Below are positions 44,105-52,026 of a stretch of DNA of 64,000 nt, piece after piece. The notes under the pieces were generated by a model. That model was not told where the DNA came from. It did not search any database and was given only the letters and a program-made list of their open reading frames with translations. How positions within the stretch are numbered: position 1 is the first letter of the stretch; each line of letters begins with the position of its first letter. Location of the stretch: positions 62,001-126,000 of the forward strand of contig JAVJSD010000013.1 in assembly GCA_040219575.1 (NCBI GenBank), read 5' to 3'. Position numbers and translations under genes: made by a program. Origin of the DNA: JAVJSD01 sp040219575 (GTDB lineage Bacteria > Planctomycetota > Planctomycetia > Pirellulales > Pirellulaceae).

Positions 44105-45027
44105 CCATCACCATCGCCAACAACGATTCGCCGGCCCCGGTTGTGGACGAGGCGTCTTCCGCGTCGTCGGACTGGCACGACTGCCGGTTCCTCACCTGCA
44201 GCGTGTTGCCGGTGCGGGTGGCCTGCAATCTCGCCTGTCCCTTCTGCTTTTCCAAGTCATCGATCAGCTCGCTGAAGTTCGAGGCGGCCGATTGGCGGAG
44301 AATGGACGTCGAGACGTACTACGAGTACTCGCGGTCCCGAGGGGCGAATCGCCTGGTCATCACCGGCGGCGGCGAACCGTTGCTGCGGCCGCGCGAGGTG
44401 GTGTCCCTGGTCCGCCGCGGACGGGCGTACTTCGACGAGATCGCGCTGTTCACCAACGGGGCGCGGTTGACTTCCGAACTGTCGCGGCAGTTGGCCGAGG
44501 CCGGCTTGAGCTACCTTTGTTATTCGCGGCATCACCACCTCGATCAGCGGTGCCGGCAGTTGATGGGCGACGGCGCGCCTCGACTGGCGGACTTTGTGAC
44601 CGCCGCCGGTGGAATTCCGATTCGCGCCACCTGCGTGATGACTCGCGGTTGGATCGATTCACGCCAGGCGGTCGACGACTACCTGGCCGAGCTGGCCCGG
44701 TACGGCATCCGTGAGTTCACCTTCAAGCACACGTACGTGGCCTACGAGCAGTCGTTGTTCGCCGATTCGCCCGCCAACGACTGGTCGCGGCGTCATCGCG
44801 TCGACGACGATCCGTTCACCGGACGGGGCGAGGTGGTGGGTGAACTCCCCTGGGGACCGCGCATCCGCCAACTTGACTCCTTTCGCGTCTGCTACTACTT
44901 CGAACCCACGCCTGTTTGGGAATTGGAGAATCGCCTGTGTCGCTCAACCAACCTGCTCTCGGACGGCGCCGTGTACGCCTCGCTGGAGGACCAGCGGAGC
45001 CGACTGTTTCGGCTGAACTGCTCGTAG
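44101..45027 (+). CDS. Cluster gene C: radical SAM enzyme
   Basis: 308 residues. The radical SAM cluster motif is CNLACPFC with Cys42, Cys46 and Cys49, followed by ITGGGEPLL (the SAM-binding GGE motif) and later strands such as IALFTNG. No SPASM or other auxiliary cluster motif is obvious, although further cysteines (YLCYSRHH, FRVCYYF, LCRSTNLL) lie in the C-terminal third. It should cleave SAM reductively to generate a radical on an unknown substrate. It sits in an overlapping operon. Gene D starts 91 bases before its stop. No precursor peptide was recognised nearby, so a RiPP role is not supported. Confidence 0.88.
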   Translation: MTITIANNDSPAPVVDEASSASSDWHDCRFLTCSVLPVRVACNLACPFCFSKSSISSLKFEAADWRRMDVETYYEYSRSRGANRLVITGGGEPLLRPREVVSLVRRGRAYFDEIALFTNGARLTSELSRQLAEAGLSYLCYSRHHHLDQRCRQLMGDGAPRLADFVTAAGGIPIRATCVMTRGWIDSRQAVDDYLAELARYGIREFTFKHTYVAYEQSLFADSPANDWSRRHRVDDDPFTGRGEVVGELPWGPRIRQLDSFRVCYYFEPTPVWELENRLCRSTNLLSDGAVYASLEDQRSRLFRLNCS

Positions 45028-45944
45028 CCGCGATCGAGCCGCATGAAGTGGAGAGCTTCCGCCCCTTGCTGCCAGTGGGATACGCGGCCGGCGTCGAGGC
45101 GTATCAGCGAGCCGCCGCCATGCTGACCGCGCGGGACTTGACCACGCACTACACCTCGGGCCTCGACTTCTTTCACCAAGAGTTCGTCCCGCAACTCAAA
45201 CAGCGCATCGAAGGACTGACGGGCGACGCGTGGTCGCTCGACGACCACGTCGCCTTCGCCGCCGGCAGCGACGTCGACTTCATGACGCACCTGGTCGAAG
45301 CCGTGGCGGCCGGGCAGCGCGTGACGCTGTTCCCCGGCGACTGGTACGGCTTTCGCGTCGGCTGCACGCAGACGGAGCGCATCGTCTGGGACGCCTCGGG
45401 CGACGGCGGATTGGCCTGTTTGTGCGTGCCTTCGGTTCGAAACGGCCACGTCACCGAGCCGATGCTCGACTTTCTGAATGCGTCGCAGGCCTGTTTATTG
45501 AATTTGAATCTGTTTCCCACGATGGCGGCCGAGGATCGGCGGTCGACGGCTCAGTCGCTGCAAACGGTGTTGGACAAATCGATCCTGTCGATTAGTTTCA
45601 GCCGCGGGTTCGGCCTGACGGCCTCGCAGTTGGGGGTTGTGCTTGTTCCACGTGAGCATCCTTATCTCGAGCGCTTTCAAACGCAGTGGAGCTGGCTGAC
45701 GTACTTCTACAACGCCTTGGCCGCCCGCGCGTTTCTGGAGTTCGACCTGGACGCCGCCCAGCGGGTCGATCGCCTGCGCGCCTGCTGGGTTCACAGTTGG
45801 CTCGCAGAGCGGCGCCTGCCGTGCGTCACGACGGGAAGCTATTACGTCAAATCGTTTCACGTCGAGGGCGAATTACCAGAGTGCTACACGCCGCTGCAGC
45901 GCGACGGCGTCGTTCGCCTTTGCTTCAAACCACCTCAGACGTGA
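44937..45944 (+). CDS. Cluster gene D: PLP-aminotransferase-fold protein with the catalytic lysine replaced by arginine
   Basis: 335 residues if it starts at GTG 44937, which follows GGAGA by eight bases. It then overlaps the radical SAM gene by 91 bases. Blocks match fold-type I aminotransferases: VAFAAGSDVDFMTHLVEAV, GQRVTLFPGDWYGF (the PGDxxY region), LNLNLFPT and ISFSRGFGLTASQLGVVLVP. The last normally reads S-x-SK-x-(F/Y)GL with the PLP lysine. Here Arg223 (CGC) takes its place. Without the lysine it is unlikely to form the internal aldimine. It may be a structural or substrate-binding partner of the radical SAM enzyme. The family call is from motif pattern, not a search. Confidence 0.65.
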   Translation: MSLNQPALGRRRVRLAGGPAEPTVSAELLVAAIEPHEVESFRPLLPVGYAAGVEAYQRAAAMLTARDLTTHYTSGLDFFHQEFVPQLKQRIEGLTGDAWSLDDHVAFAAGSDVDFMTHLVEAVAAGQRVTLFPGDWYGFRVGCTQTERIVWDASGDGGLACLCVPSVRNGHVTEPMLDFLNASQACLLNLNLFPTMAAEDRRSTAQSLQTVLDKSILSISFSRGFGLTASQLGVVLVPREHPYLERFQTQWSWLTYFYNALAARAFLEFDLDAAQRVDRLRACWVHSWLAERRLPCVTTGSYYVKSFHVEGELPECYTPLQRDGVVRLCFKPPQT

Positions 45945-45956
45945 GTATGCTTTGTC

Positions 45957-46097
45957 TATTGAGGACTGCATTTCCAATGCCGACGACGTAGTGAGAAATG
46001 TCGTTTAACGGCAAGCCGCAGGCGACGGCGGACCGTTGGAGCAACGTCTCCAGCTAGTGCGGGGTCGTGCGCACGCCGACGCCTGCGGCTCGCTGTC
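45957..46097 (+). repeat. Long dispersed repeat, GGCAAGCCGCAGGCGACGGC family
   Basis: A copy beginning TATTGAGGACTGCATTTCC and continuing through CGTTTAACGGCAAGCCGC to the complementary GCCTGCGGCT. It lies between genes D and E and could end the A-D transcript. Related copies are at 17998, 53728 and 61530. Confidence 0.85.
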
Positions 46098-46145
46098 CAC
46101 CGACGTCGATGCGAATCATAAAGCAGCAAGGTGCGAGGAACCCGG

Positions 46146-47651
46146 GTGGACGCAGCAAGTCTGGTGAAACAATGGCTCGGCGGCCGGGCTTCGGTCGATG
46201 ACGAGGGTCGGCTGCAGTTCGAGAGCCCTCGGCAGATGGGGCTGGCGGCGAAGGCGCGTCGGGCCTATCGCTGGATCGCCGAGCAATCGCTGCTGCCGGG
46301 CAGTCTCGACATGCAGTGGGATGTGCGGCAACGCCTCGCCCACAACGGCCACGTGATCGGACTGTCGGAACGCGAGAACTTGTCGTCCTTCATTCTGTTG
46401 CCGCTGCTGACGCTGATGACCTCGCGGCGGATGGTGTTCGTCGGCGCTCCGGGACACGGCAAGACCACCATGGCCACGGTGATGGGACTGCTGGCAGGCT
46501 ATTCGCTGACGCAGATCCGCCGCGCCGTGCAGCACGGGCATCCGCAGTTGACGGTCTCCGATCTGCTCGGCAGCCCTTTGCCCAGCGACCTGGTTCGCGC
46601 CGAGTCGACCAAGGAGATCCAAGTCGCCTGGCGGGAGTGGATTCCACTTCGCGTGAAGATCATCGACGAATACAACCGCATTCCGACCAAGACGCAGTCG
46701 GCCTTGCTTTCCCTGATGGCCGAGGGTTACGCGGAGATGTTCGAGCAGGTGATCGAAGCCGGACGCTCGGCCTGGTTTCTGACCGCCAACGACGACATGG
46801 GGGGCGGCACGTTCCCGGTGATCGAGGCGCTGCAGGACCGGATCGACGTGGTGGTCCGCAGCGCGCCGTTTCACGCGCGGCACCTGCACGTGCTGGCCGA
46901 CCGCATCACGTCCGACGATTCCGCCGAGCAGCATGTGCCTCGCGACATTGTGTTCACCGCCGAGGAGCTGGATCAGGCCGATCGCGAGATTCGAGCGGTC
47001 ACGCTGTCGAACGAGGTGCTGGAGTTGCTCGGATTCTTCCTGGGACAACTCGACTTCTGCCGCCGGGCGTCGGACGAACTGGACTCCATGAACAAGGACA
47101 CGCTGCACCTCTCCGGACGCCGCGTGGCCCAGGTCTGCACGGAGGACTGTCCGCTCGACAAGCAACTTAATCTCTGTTCGCAGACCGAACGGGGCGTTTC
47201 GCCGCGGACGTACCAATCCATCATTCACTACGCCAAAGCGCTGGCCTATTTCCGCGGCAACCAGGAGGTGGCGCTGGAAGACCTGCGGCAATTGATTCCC
47301 TGGCTGTTGTTCGACAAGGTTCGCGTGAACCCGCAAAGCCAGTTCTTCCAGAAGACGGAGAACAAGGTGTACCTGATGGACCGCGCCGCCTGGCTGCGGC
47401 AGATGTTCGATCGCGCGTTGCAGCAACACGCGGCCTACACGCCGGTCCGTGCTCCGCTGGCGCAGCTCGAACAAGACCTGCACCACGCCGAAACGCTCAC
47501 CGCCGCGCAGTTGCAGCGCAAACAGCAGGAGATCATGTCGCACATGAAGCATCTGCTCGAAAAGCACGAACTCAACGGCCCCGTCCATCAGGATCTGATG
47601 CGTTTGAAAATGCTCCACGCCCGCTGCCGCCAGGCTGCGATCCCGATGTGA
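46146..47651 (+). CDS. Cluster gene E: MoxR-type AAA+ ATPase
   Basis: 501 residues from the GTG at 46146, which is preceded by GAGGAA. The AAA+ core shows Walker A GAPGHGKTT at 100-108, Walker B KIIDEYNRIP with Asp174-Glu175, and a sensor-1-like WFLTANDD. The Walker B/ALLSLMAE context is the MoxR/RavA pattern. A helical lid and a C-terminal coiled coil (QLQRKQQEIMSHMKHLLEKH) follow. MoxR ATPases typically work with vWA-domain partners to remodel or activate proteins (NorQ/NorD, CbbQ/CbbO, RavA/ViaA). Here the vWA partner is gene G, two genes downstream on the same strand. Confidence 0.88.
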   Translation: MDAASLVKQWLGGRASVDDEGRLQFESPRQMGLAAKARRAYRWIAEQSLLPGSLDMQWDVRQRLAHNGHVIGLSERENLSSFILLPLLTLMTSRRMVFVGAPGHGKTTMATVMGLLAGYSLTQIRRAVQHGHPQLTVSDLLGSPLPSDLVRAESTKEIQVAWREWIPLRVKIIDEYNRIPTKTQSALLSLMAEGYAEMFEQVIEAGRSAWFLTANDDMGGGTFPVIEALQDRIDVVVRSAPFHARHLHVLADRITSDDSAEQHVPRDIVFTAEELDQADREIRAVTLSNEVLELLGFFLGQLDFCRRASDELDSMNKDTLHLSGRRVAQVCTEDCPLDKQLNLCSQTERGVSPRTYQSIIHYAKALAYFRGNQEVALEDLRQLIPWLLFDKVRVNPQSQFFQKTENKVYLMDRAAWLRQMFDRALQQHAAYTPVRAPLAQLEQDLHHAETLTAAQLQRKQQEIMSHMKHLLEKHELNGPVHQDLMRLKMLHARCRQAAIPM

Positions 47652-47716
47652 GAAGCGCACGCCGTCGGCGCGCCGTTCGAAACCCGATCTAACCGCATTC
47701 CAGCAAGCAAACATCG

Positions 47717-48577
47717 ATGGACGCCCCTCTTGAAAACCAGGTGGAGCAACTGCGTTCGCAGGGGCCCAGGCAATTCGCCAACTGGAATGCCGAAGCGTTC
47801 GACTCCTTCGTCGCGGGGCCGGTGACACGTCTGCAGCATGTCCTGCCTTGGTACGACAAGAACGCGCCGGATCTCGACTCCCTCGCCAACTACTTGCGGC
47901 TGGTCTTCGAAGGCGTGGGCGCCGGCTGGCTGCGCGTTCTGCAGCCTGAACTCCCGCCGCCGACATTCTTGGCGCACTGCCTGACCTACCTCGTTCCCAA
48001 CAAGCTCGGCGATATACCACGGGGTGAACGCGGCGAAGTCTTGCGGAAAGTGTGGAATCTCGGCGAGGGACTGGCCCGCGAGCCGCAATGGCTCAATCAG
48101 TACGCGATCGCCCGCTGCGACTGGTCGACCGCGTTGTCGTCGCTCGATCGACATTTGGCGGAGATGCTGGCGCCCGTCCTCTCGCCGCTGCCGCCCGCCT
48201 CGTGGAACGGCGCCTATCGGCTGCACCGGATTGACCTCCGCCCTCACGCCGACGCGTTCGTGCCGGGCAGGTTGTATCTCGCGTCGCCGGCGGTGTTGTG
48301 CATCGAGAATCGCCTCAATTCGCACGAAACGCTGGCGATGCTGCTGCAGAAGTCGGGCGGGTCGGAAGTCTTGGGCCCGGTGGCGCCGCTGCCGGAGCAC
48401 CGCGAAGCCTTCGAACCGCCTGCAATCAAAACGACGCCCGACGCCCTTTCCATCCATGGCAGTCAGGTCGACGTTCCGCTGCTCGGTTCGCCGCGCGACG
48501 TACTAGCTGTCGCCAGCGGTTTCGTGGTCGTCTCGGCCGATGACTCGCAGCGCCTCTGGCTGGTGGAGGCGGAATGA
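47717..48577 (+). CDS. Cluster gene F: third component of the MoxR/vWA set, unknown function
   Basis: 286 residues, no signal peptide or membrane helix. The N-terminal two thirds are helical (LQHVLPWYDKNAPDLDSLANY, VGAGWLRVLQPELPPPTFLA). The last 90 residues are beta-rich and end in SPRDVLAVASGFVVVSADDS, which resembles one or two propeller blades but is too short for a whole propeller. I recognise no named domain. The stop overlaps the start of gene G (ATGA), and the gene lies between the MoxR ATPase and the vWA protein, the position where ternary MoxR/vWA systems usually encode a variable third partner. Confidence 0.65.
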   Translation: MDAPLENQVEQLRSQGPRQFANWNAEAFDSFVAGPVTRLQHVLPWYDKNAPDLDSLANYLRLVFEGVGAGWLRVLQPELPPPTFLAHCLTYLVPNKLGDIPRGERGEVLRKVWNLGEGLAREPQWLNQYAIARCDWSTALSSLDRHLAEMLAPVLSPLPPASWNGAYRLHRIDLRPHADAFVPGRLYLASPAVLCIENRLNSHETLAMLLQKSGGSEVLGPVAPLPEHREAFEPPAIKTTPDALSIHGSQVDVPLLGSPRDVLAVASGFVVVSADDSQRLWLVEAE

Positions 48578-50274
48578 CCGAGGTTCAACCCTCCATCCAC
48601 GAATCGACCGCCCGCGCGCGAATCGAAGCGGAGATCGCCCGCACTTGGCCGCAGGCGCAGCACTACTGGTCGCGGTTTCTGTTGTTGAACGAGCCAGACC
48701 TCAGCACCGAGTCCGAGAGCGTGGCGCAGATTCAACTGAGGACGCGGCAGGTGACGCTCAACGACGAACTGATCGCCCGGCATGATCTGTTCGACTGCGT
48801 GGAGGGATTGCTGGCCCACGAGATCGGGCACCATGTCCGCTATCCCGGCACGCTGGTGGTGGAAGCCCGGATGAGGATGCTGGAGAAGTCGATCATTCCG
48901 CTCGCCGGCTATTCGCTGACCAACGTGTTTCAGGATCTGATGATCAACGAGTTCCTGGGCGACGCGTTGCGGGATCAGTTCATCCGAGTCTACCAGGCGT
49001 TTACTTCCGAGCCCGCCTTCCACGCCGACATGCGGTGGAAACGCGACCCGGCCTTCCTGTTCTACCTGGCGCTGTATGAAGCGCTGTGGAACCAGGAGGC
49101 GGGATCGCTGATGGGGGGCGTCGAGCCGGAGTTCGCGGCGGCGTTCTCCGGCTATCGGGCCGAGGCGCACGTCACGGTGCACAACCTGTTCCGCATGGAG
49201 CCCAACCTGTACACGCAGTTTCTGTACTTCACGTCGGTGATGACGCGGTACCTGAAACCGATGATCGACCAGCAGTTGGAGCAGTGGATGGCCTGCCGCT
49301 GCGGGGGCGATCAGCCGTCTCCCGACGATTGGGCCGACGCACTCTTGCCGACCGACGCCGAGCAGCAGGCGATCGAGCGGGCCGTGAAGTCGGGCTGGTT
49401 CGCCGAGGACCAGGCCGAGCGACTGCGGAAGCTGAACGAACTCGAGGAACGAATCGCCAGTCTGCCGGGCTTCGGCACCGACGATGCGTCGCTGATTCCC
49501 GAGGTGATGGCGGCCCACTATCGCCAGTTGGCCGAACGGCACCTGCTGCGTCCGCCGCCGCTGCCGCGCCTGGGAGAGGCGATCGTGCCGACCACGCTCG
49601 ACGAGTGGGAGTTTTCCGATCCGATTCGCGATATCGACTGGCTGACGACGTTGACCCATCGCGGCCAGGAGTTGGGCGCCGCCCAGCCGCTGAAGAGGAT
49701 CCCCATCGCCGAGACCGAGGGCTACGACGTGCGCTTGTGGCAGCCGCGGATGGAGATCTATCTCGATGTCAGCGGTTCGATGCCCAACCCCATCTACCAC
49801 CTCAACGCCATGACGTTGGCGGCGCAGATCCTCACCTTGGGAACGACGCGGGCGGGCGGCAGCGTCCGCGCGGCGCTCTACTCCCACGAACCCGTGCTCT
49901 ACTGGTCGTGGTGCCGCTCCGATGTCGAAGTTTCGCGTTTCCTGATGCACTACATCGGCGGTGGAACGGATTTCCCGTTCCAACTGCTCAGGAAGTCGTG
50001 CGAGGAGTGCGGCCCGGACCAGCCGTTGCGGGTCGTGATCAGCGATAGCGACTTCGACCACAACTATGAAGCGAATCCGGAAAACCGAGGCGTGTTCATC
50101 TCGGCCGCCGTCAGTTTGCCGCACTGGATTCTGCTGCTGCACCGGCCCGAGCCCGACCGGGTCAAGCTCTATCGCTCGTTGGGAGCGACGGTCATCGTGA
50201 TCGAGGAGATGGGCGACTTCCCCCGCCTGGCCGCCGACCTGACGCACAGCCTGTTCCCGGACGATTCGGCCTGA
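48574..50274 (+). CDS. Cluster gene G: HExxH metallopeptidase-like domain fused to a vWA domain
   Basis: 566 residues. The N-terminal half contains LLAHEIGHHVRYPG with His82-Glu83-x-x-His86, the zinc-metallopeptidase signature, followed by helices with NVFQDLMINEFLGD whose acidic residues could provide the third ligand. A helical linker (about 200-370) leads to a vWA domain with an intact metal site: IYLDVSGSM (Asp398, Ser400, Ser402), later IGGGTDFPF and VISDSDFD. The fusion suggests a protease or pseudo-protease recruited or switched by the vWA module and the MoxR ATPase. The substrate is unknown. Its start overlaps the stop of gene F. Confidence 0.82.
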   Translation: MTEVQPSIHESTARARIEAEIARTWPQAQHYWSRFLLLNEPDLSTESESVAQIQLRTRQVTLNDELIARHDLFDCVEGLLAHEIGHHVRYPGTLVVEARMRMLEKSIIPLAGYSLTNVFQDLMINEFLGDALRDQFIRVYQAFTSEPAFHADMRWKRDPAFLFYLALYEALWNQEAGSLMGGVEPEFAAAFSGYRAEAHVTVHNLFRMEPNLYTQFLYFTSVMTRYLKPMIDQQLEQWMACRCGGDQPSPDDWADALLPTDAEQQAIERAVKSGWFAEDQAERLRKLNELEERIASLPGFGTDDASLIPEVMAAHYRQLAERHLLRPPPLPRLGEAIVPTTLDEWEFSDPIRDIDWLTTLTHRGQELGAAQPLKRIPIAETEGYDVRLWQPRMEIYLDVSGSMPNPIYHLNAMTLAAQILTLGTTRAGGSVRAALYSHEPVLYWSWCRSDVEVSRFLMHYIGGGTDFPFQLLRKSCEECGPDQPLRVVISDSDFDHNYEANPENRGVFISAAVSLPHWILLLHRPEPDRVKLYRSLGATVIVIEEMGDFPRLAADLTHSLFPDDSA

Positions 50275-50298
50275 TCGCGGCGCGATCACGCCCGCGTA

Positions 50299-50319
50299 GC
50301 AGACGCTGCCAGCGTCTGC
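50299..50319. repeat. GCAGACGCT/AGCGTCTGC hairpin
   Basis: A nine-base perfect stem with a three-base loop, 25 bases after the stop of cluster gene G. It may serve as a transcript end but lacks a T tract. Confidence 0.6.
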
Positions 50320-50520
50320 CTCACGCCGATGTTGCGGTACGGACCCGGCGCCAGCTTCTTTGCCAGTGCGACAGTTCGCATGCCGCTCGACATCGCCCGT
50401 CGTGGTGAACGGCGACTTCACTCAAGACAGGGATTCGACGGACGCCGCCGCAAGGCGCGGGGATAAGCCCGACAAGCCCCCGTTGTACTACACAAGTCCC
50501 GAGCCCGTTGGGCTCGATTT

Positions 50521-50660
50521 TCACCCTCCCTTCCGGGGAGGGTCGGCCGCGCAAGCGGCCGGGGAGGGGTGAAGCGAGAACCGACTCTATCTCGCGACAA
50601 CGTTTCCTCGCACATCCGCCCTCCCCTCGCTTCGCTCGACCCTCCCGGAGGGAGGGTAAG
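50521..50660. repeat. CCCTCCC / GGGAGGG palindromic repeats
   Basis: Hairpins CCCTCCCTTCCGGGGAGGG, GGCCGCGCAAGCGGCC and CCCTCCCGGAGGGAGGG. The two outer ones resemble each other in opposite orientation. Confidence 0.6.
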
Positions 50661-50805
50661 AAGATGAGGGCCCTGCCGTAAGGAGGGCCTGGAGATTGGA
50701 TCTACGCAAGGTTGTTGGAGTCCATGCAGACTTGTGTAGAAAACGAGGGACAAGCCCCGCGGCTCGTGTTTCGCGTGAACGTGAAGCGGTCGAACGACGC
50801 TCTCG

Positions 50806-51732
50806 TCACGCCGCCTTCTGCGATTCGCGCCGGCGGCGCTTCGGCGGCTCGCCTTTCCAGCGGCGATGCACCCACCAGTACTGCTCCGGGTCGCGGCGGA
50901 TGATCTGCTCCAACATCTGGTTGTACCAGGCGGTGAGCGGGGCCACGCCCGCCATCTCCCGGTCGCCGTCGGCCGGATCGATGACGCCTTCCAGGCCGAG
51001 CTCGAATTGCAGCGGCTCGCCGAGTCGCCGGGCGTAGGCCACCATCAGCGGCGCGCCGGTCGTCATCGAGAACAGGGCGATCGCCTTGTGGCAGGAGGCC
51101 GGCCGCCCAAGAAAATCGACCCAGCAGCCCTTGGGGCCCGCGCTCTGATCGCCCAGCAGCACCAGCGTGCCCCCGTCTTCCAACACGGCCTGCACCTGCT
51201 GCGAACTGCCGTCCTTGGGAAGCATGTATTGCCCGCGCGCGGCGCGGAAGTCGTTCAAGTAGCCGTTCATATGGGCGTTGTCCAGCAGCCGCGCGATGGT
51301 GAAGGTGGGAAAGCCCAGCAGACCCAACATCACGCCCGCCACCTCGAAATTGCCGAAGTGGCCGGAGACGATCACCAACGGACGCGTGTCGAGCAGTTGG
51401 CCGACGATCTCCCGTTTGCGATGCACGCGGATGTACCGCCGCCAGTTGGTCTCGTGGATCTTCCGCTGGGCGTGGGCGATCTCGAACACCATTAAGAACA
51501 GGTGCTCCCACATCGCCCGGGCCAGTTCATGCCGCTGCTCGGGCGAGTAATCGGGATAGACGTGGCCGAGATTCTCCTCGATCACGCCGCGGCGCATGCG
51601 AATGCGGTCGCACATCAGGTAGGCCAGCATTTTGGCCGCCGCGTGGCAGCGCTCGATCGTGACCGCCTGCGCCCAGCAGACGACCACTCGCACCAGCATG
51701 TAGATCAGCCAATCGGTGATCTTGCGTTTCAT
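50806..51732 (-). CDS. Lysophospholipid / lipid A acyltransferase (LpxL/HtrB family)
   Basis: 308 residues with one N-terminal membrane helix (about 8-25). The acyltransferase HX4E motif is SGHFGNFE with His125 and Glu130, and the later DQSAGPKGCWVDFLGRPA matches the conserved second block of the family. It transfers a secondary acyl chain to a lipid A precursor at the cytoplasmic face of the inner membrane. Its presence supports an LPS-bearing outer membrane. The C-terminus is basic (RRWKGEPPKRRRRE). It is monocistronic as far as the window shows. Confidence 0.88.
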   Translation of the reverse strand: MKRKITDWLIYMLVRVVVCWAQAVTIERCHAAAKMLAYLMCDRIRMRRGVIEENLGHVYPDYSPEQRHELARAMWEHLFLMVFEIAHAQRKIHETNWRRYIRVHRKREIVGQLLDTRPLVIVSGHFGNFEVAGVMLGLLGFPTFTIARLLDNAHMNGYLNDFRAARGQYMLPKDGSSQQVQAVLEDGGTLVLLGDQSAGPKGCWVDFLGRPASCHKAIALFSMTTGAPLMVAYARRLGEPLQFELGLEGVIDPADGDREMAGVAPLTAWYNQMLEQIIRRDPEQYWWVHRRWKGEPPKRRRRESQKAA

Positions 51733-51856
51733 CCGTTCGCCTCCCTGCGACGCCCGCTTGTGGCCCGCTTGCTTGTTCCTTGCGCGCCAATTCTCGCATG
51801 ATCGCGGGTGCGAGAAAAGTTAAACCAGGTAAGCTTCGCAATCCGGCGGAAGCCGC

Positions 51857-51893
51857 GTCGCGGAAGTCGTGAGACGTCGTGAGACTTCCGACG
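51857..51893. repeat. GGAAGTC-family palindrome (GTGAG variant)
   Basis: CGGAAGTCGTGAGACGTCGT with GAGACTTCCG, nearly identical to the copy at 18665. Confidence 0.7.
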
Positions 51894-51946
51894 TTTCTCG
51901 CTTGACCAGCCCTTCCTGCCAAGTGGACAAGGGAAATGGTTGGACT

Positions 51947-52014
51947 ACGGAATAGGTTGGCCGACGGAATGGGTTGGTCGACGGAATAGATTGGTCGGCG
52001 GAAAAGGTGGTCCG
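51947..52014. repeat. 17-bp minisatellite, four units
   Basis: Units ACGGAATAGGTTGGCCG, ACGGAATGGGTTGGTCG, ACGGAATAGATTGGTCG and a degenerate GCGGAAAAGGTGGTCCG. It lies just downstream of the first sulfatase gene. Confidence 0.85.
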
Positions 52015-52026
52015 CCGTCCAGAATG

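Larger units (their letters stand above)
50275..50805. other. Repeat-rich intergenic region
   Basis: About 530 bases without a gene. It holds hairpins at 50299-50319, 50521-50571 and 50621-50660, the last two rich in CCCTCCC/GGGAGGG. It probably also holds the ends of the gene G transcript and the convergent acyltransferase transcript. Confidence 0.5.

Noticed and set aside
44101..45944. A RiPP biosynthesis locus, because of the radical SAM gene
   Set aside because: No short precursor-like gene, leader motif, SPASM domain or peptide exporter was seen nearby.
46116..48020. A 634-codon minus-strand frame over the MoxR gene
   Set aside because: Antisense shadow; the plus strand carries Walker motifs and a proper ribosome binding site.
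51947..52014. A replication-origin iteron set
   Set aside because: Only four degenerate units, no DnaA boxes, AT-rich tract or replication gene nearby.
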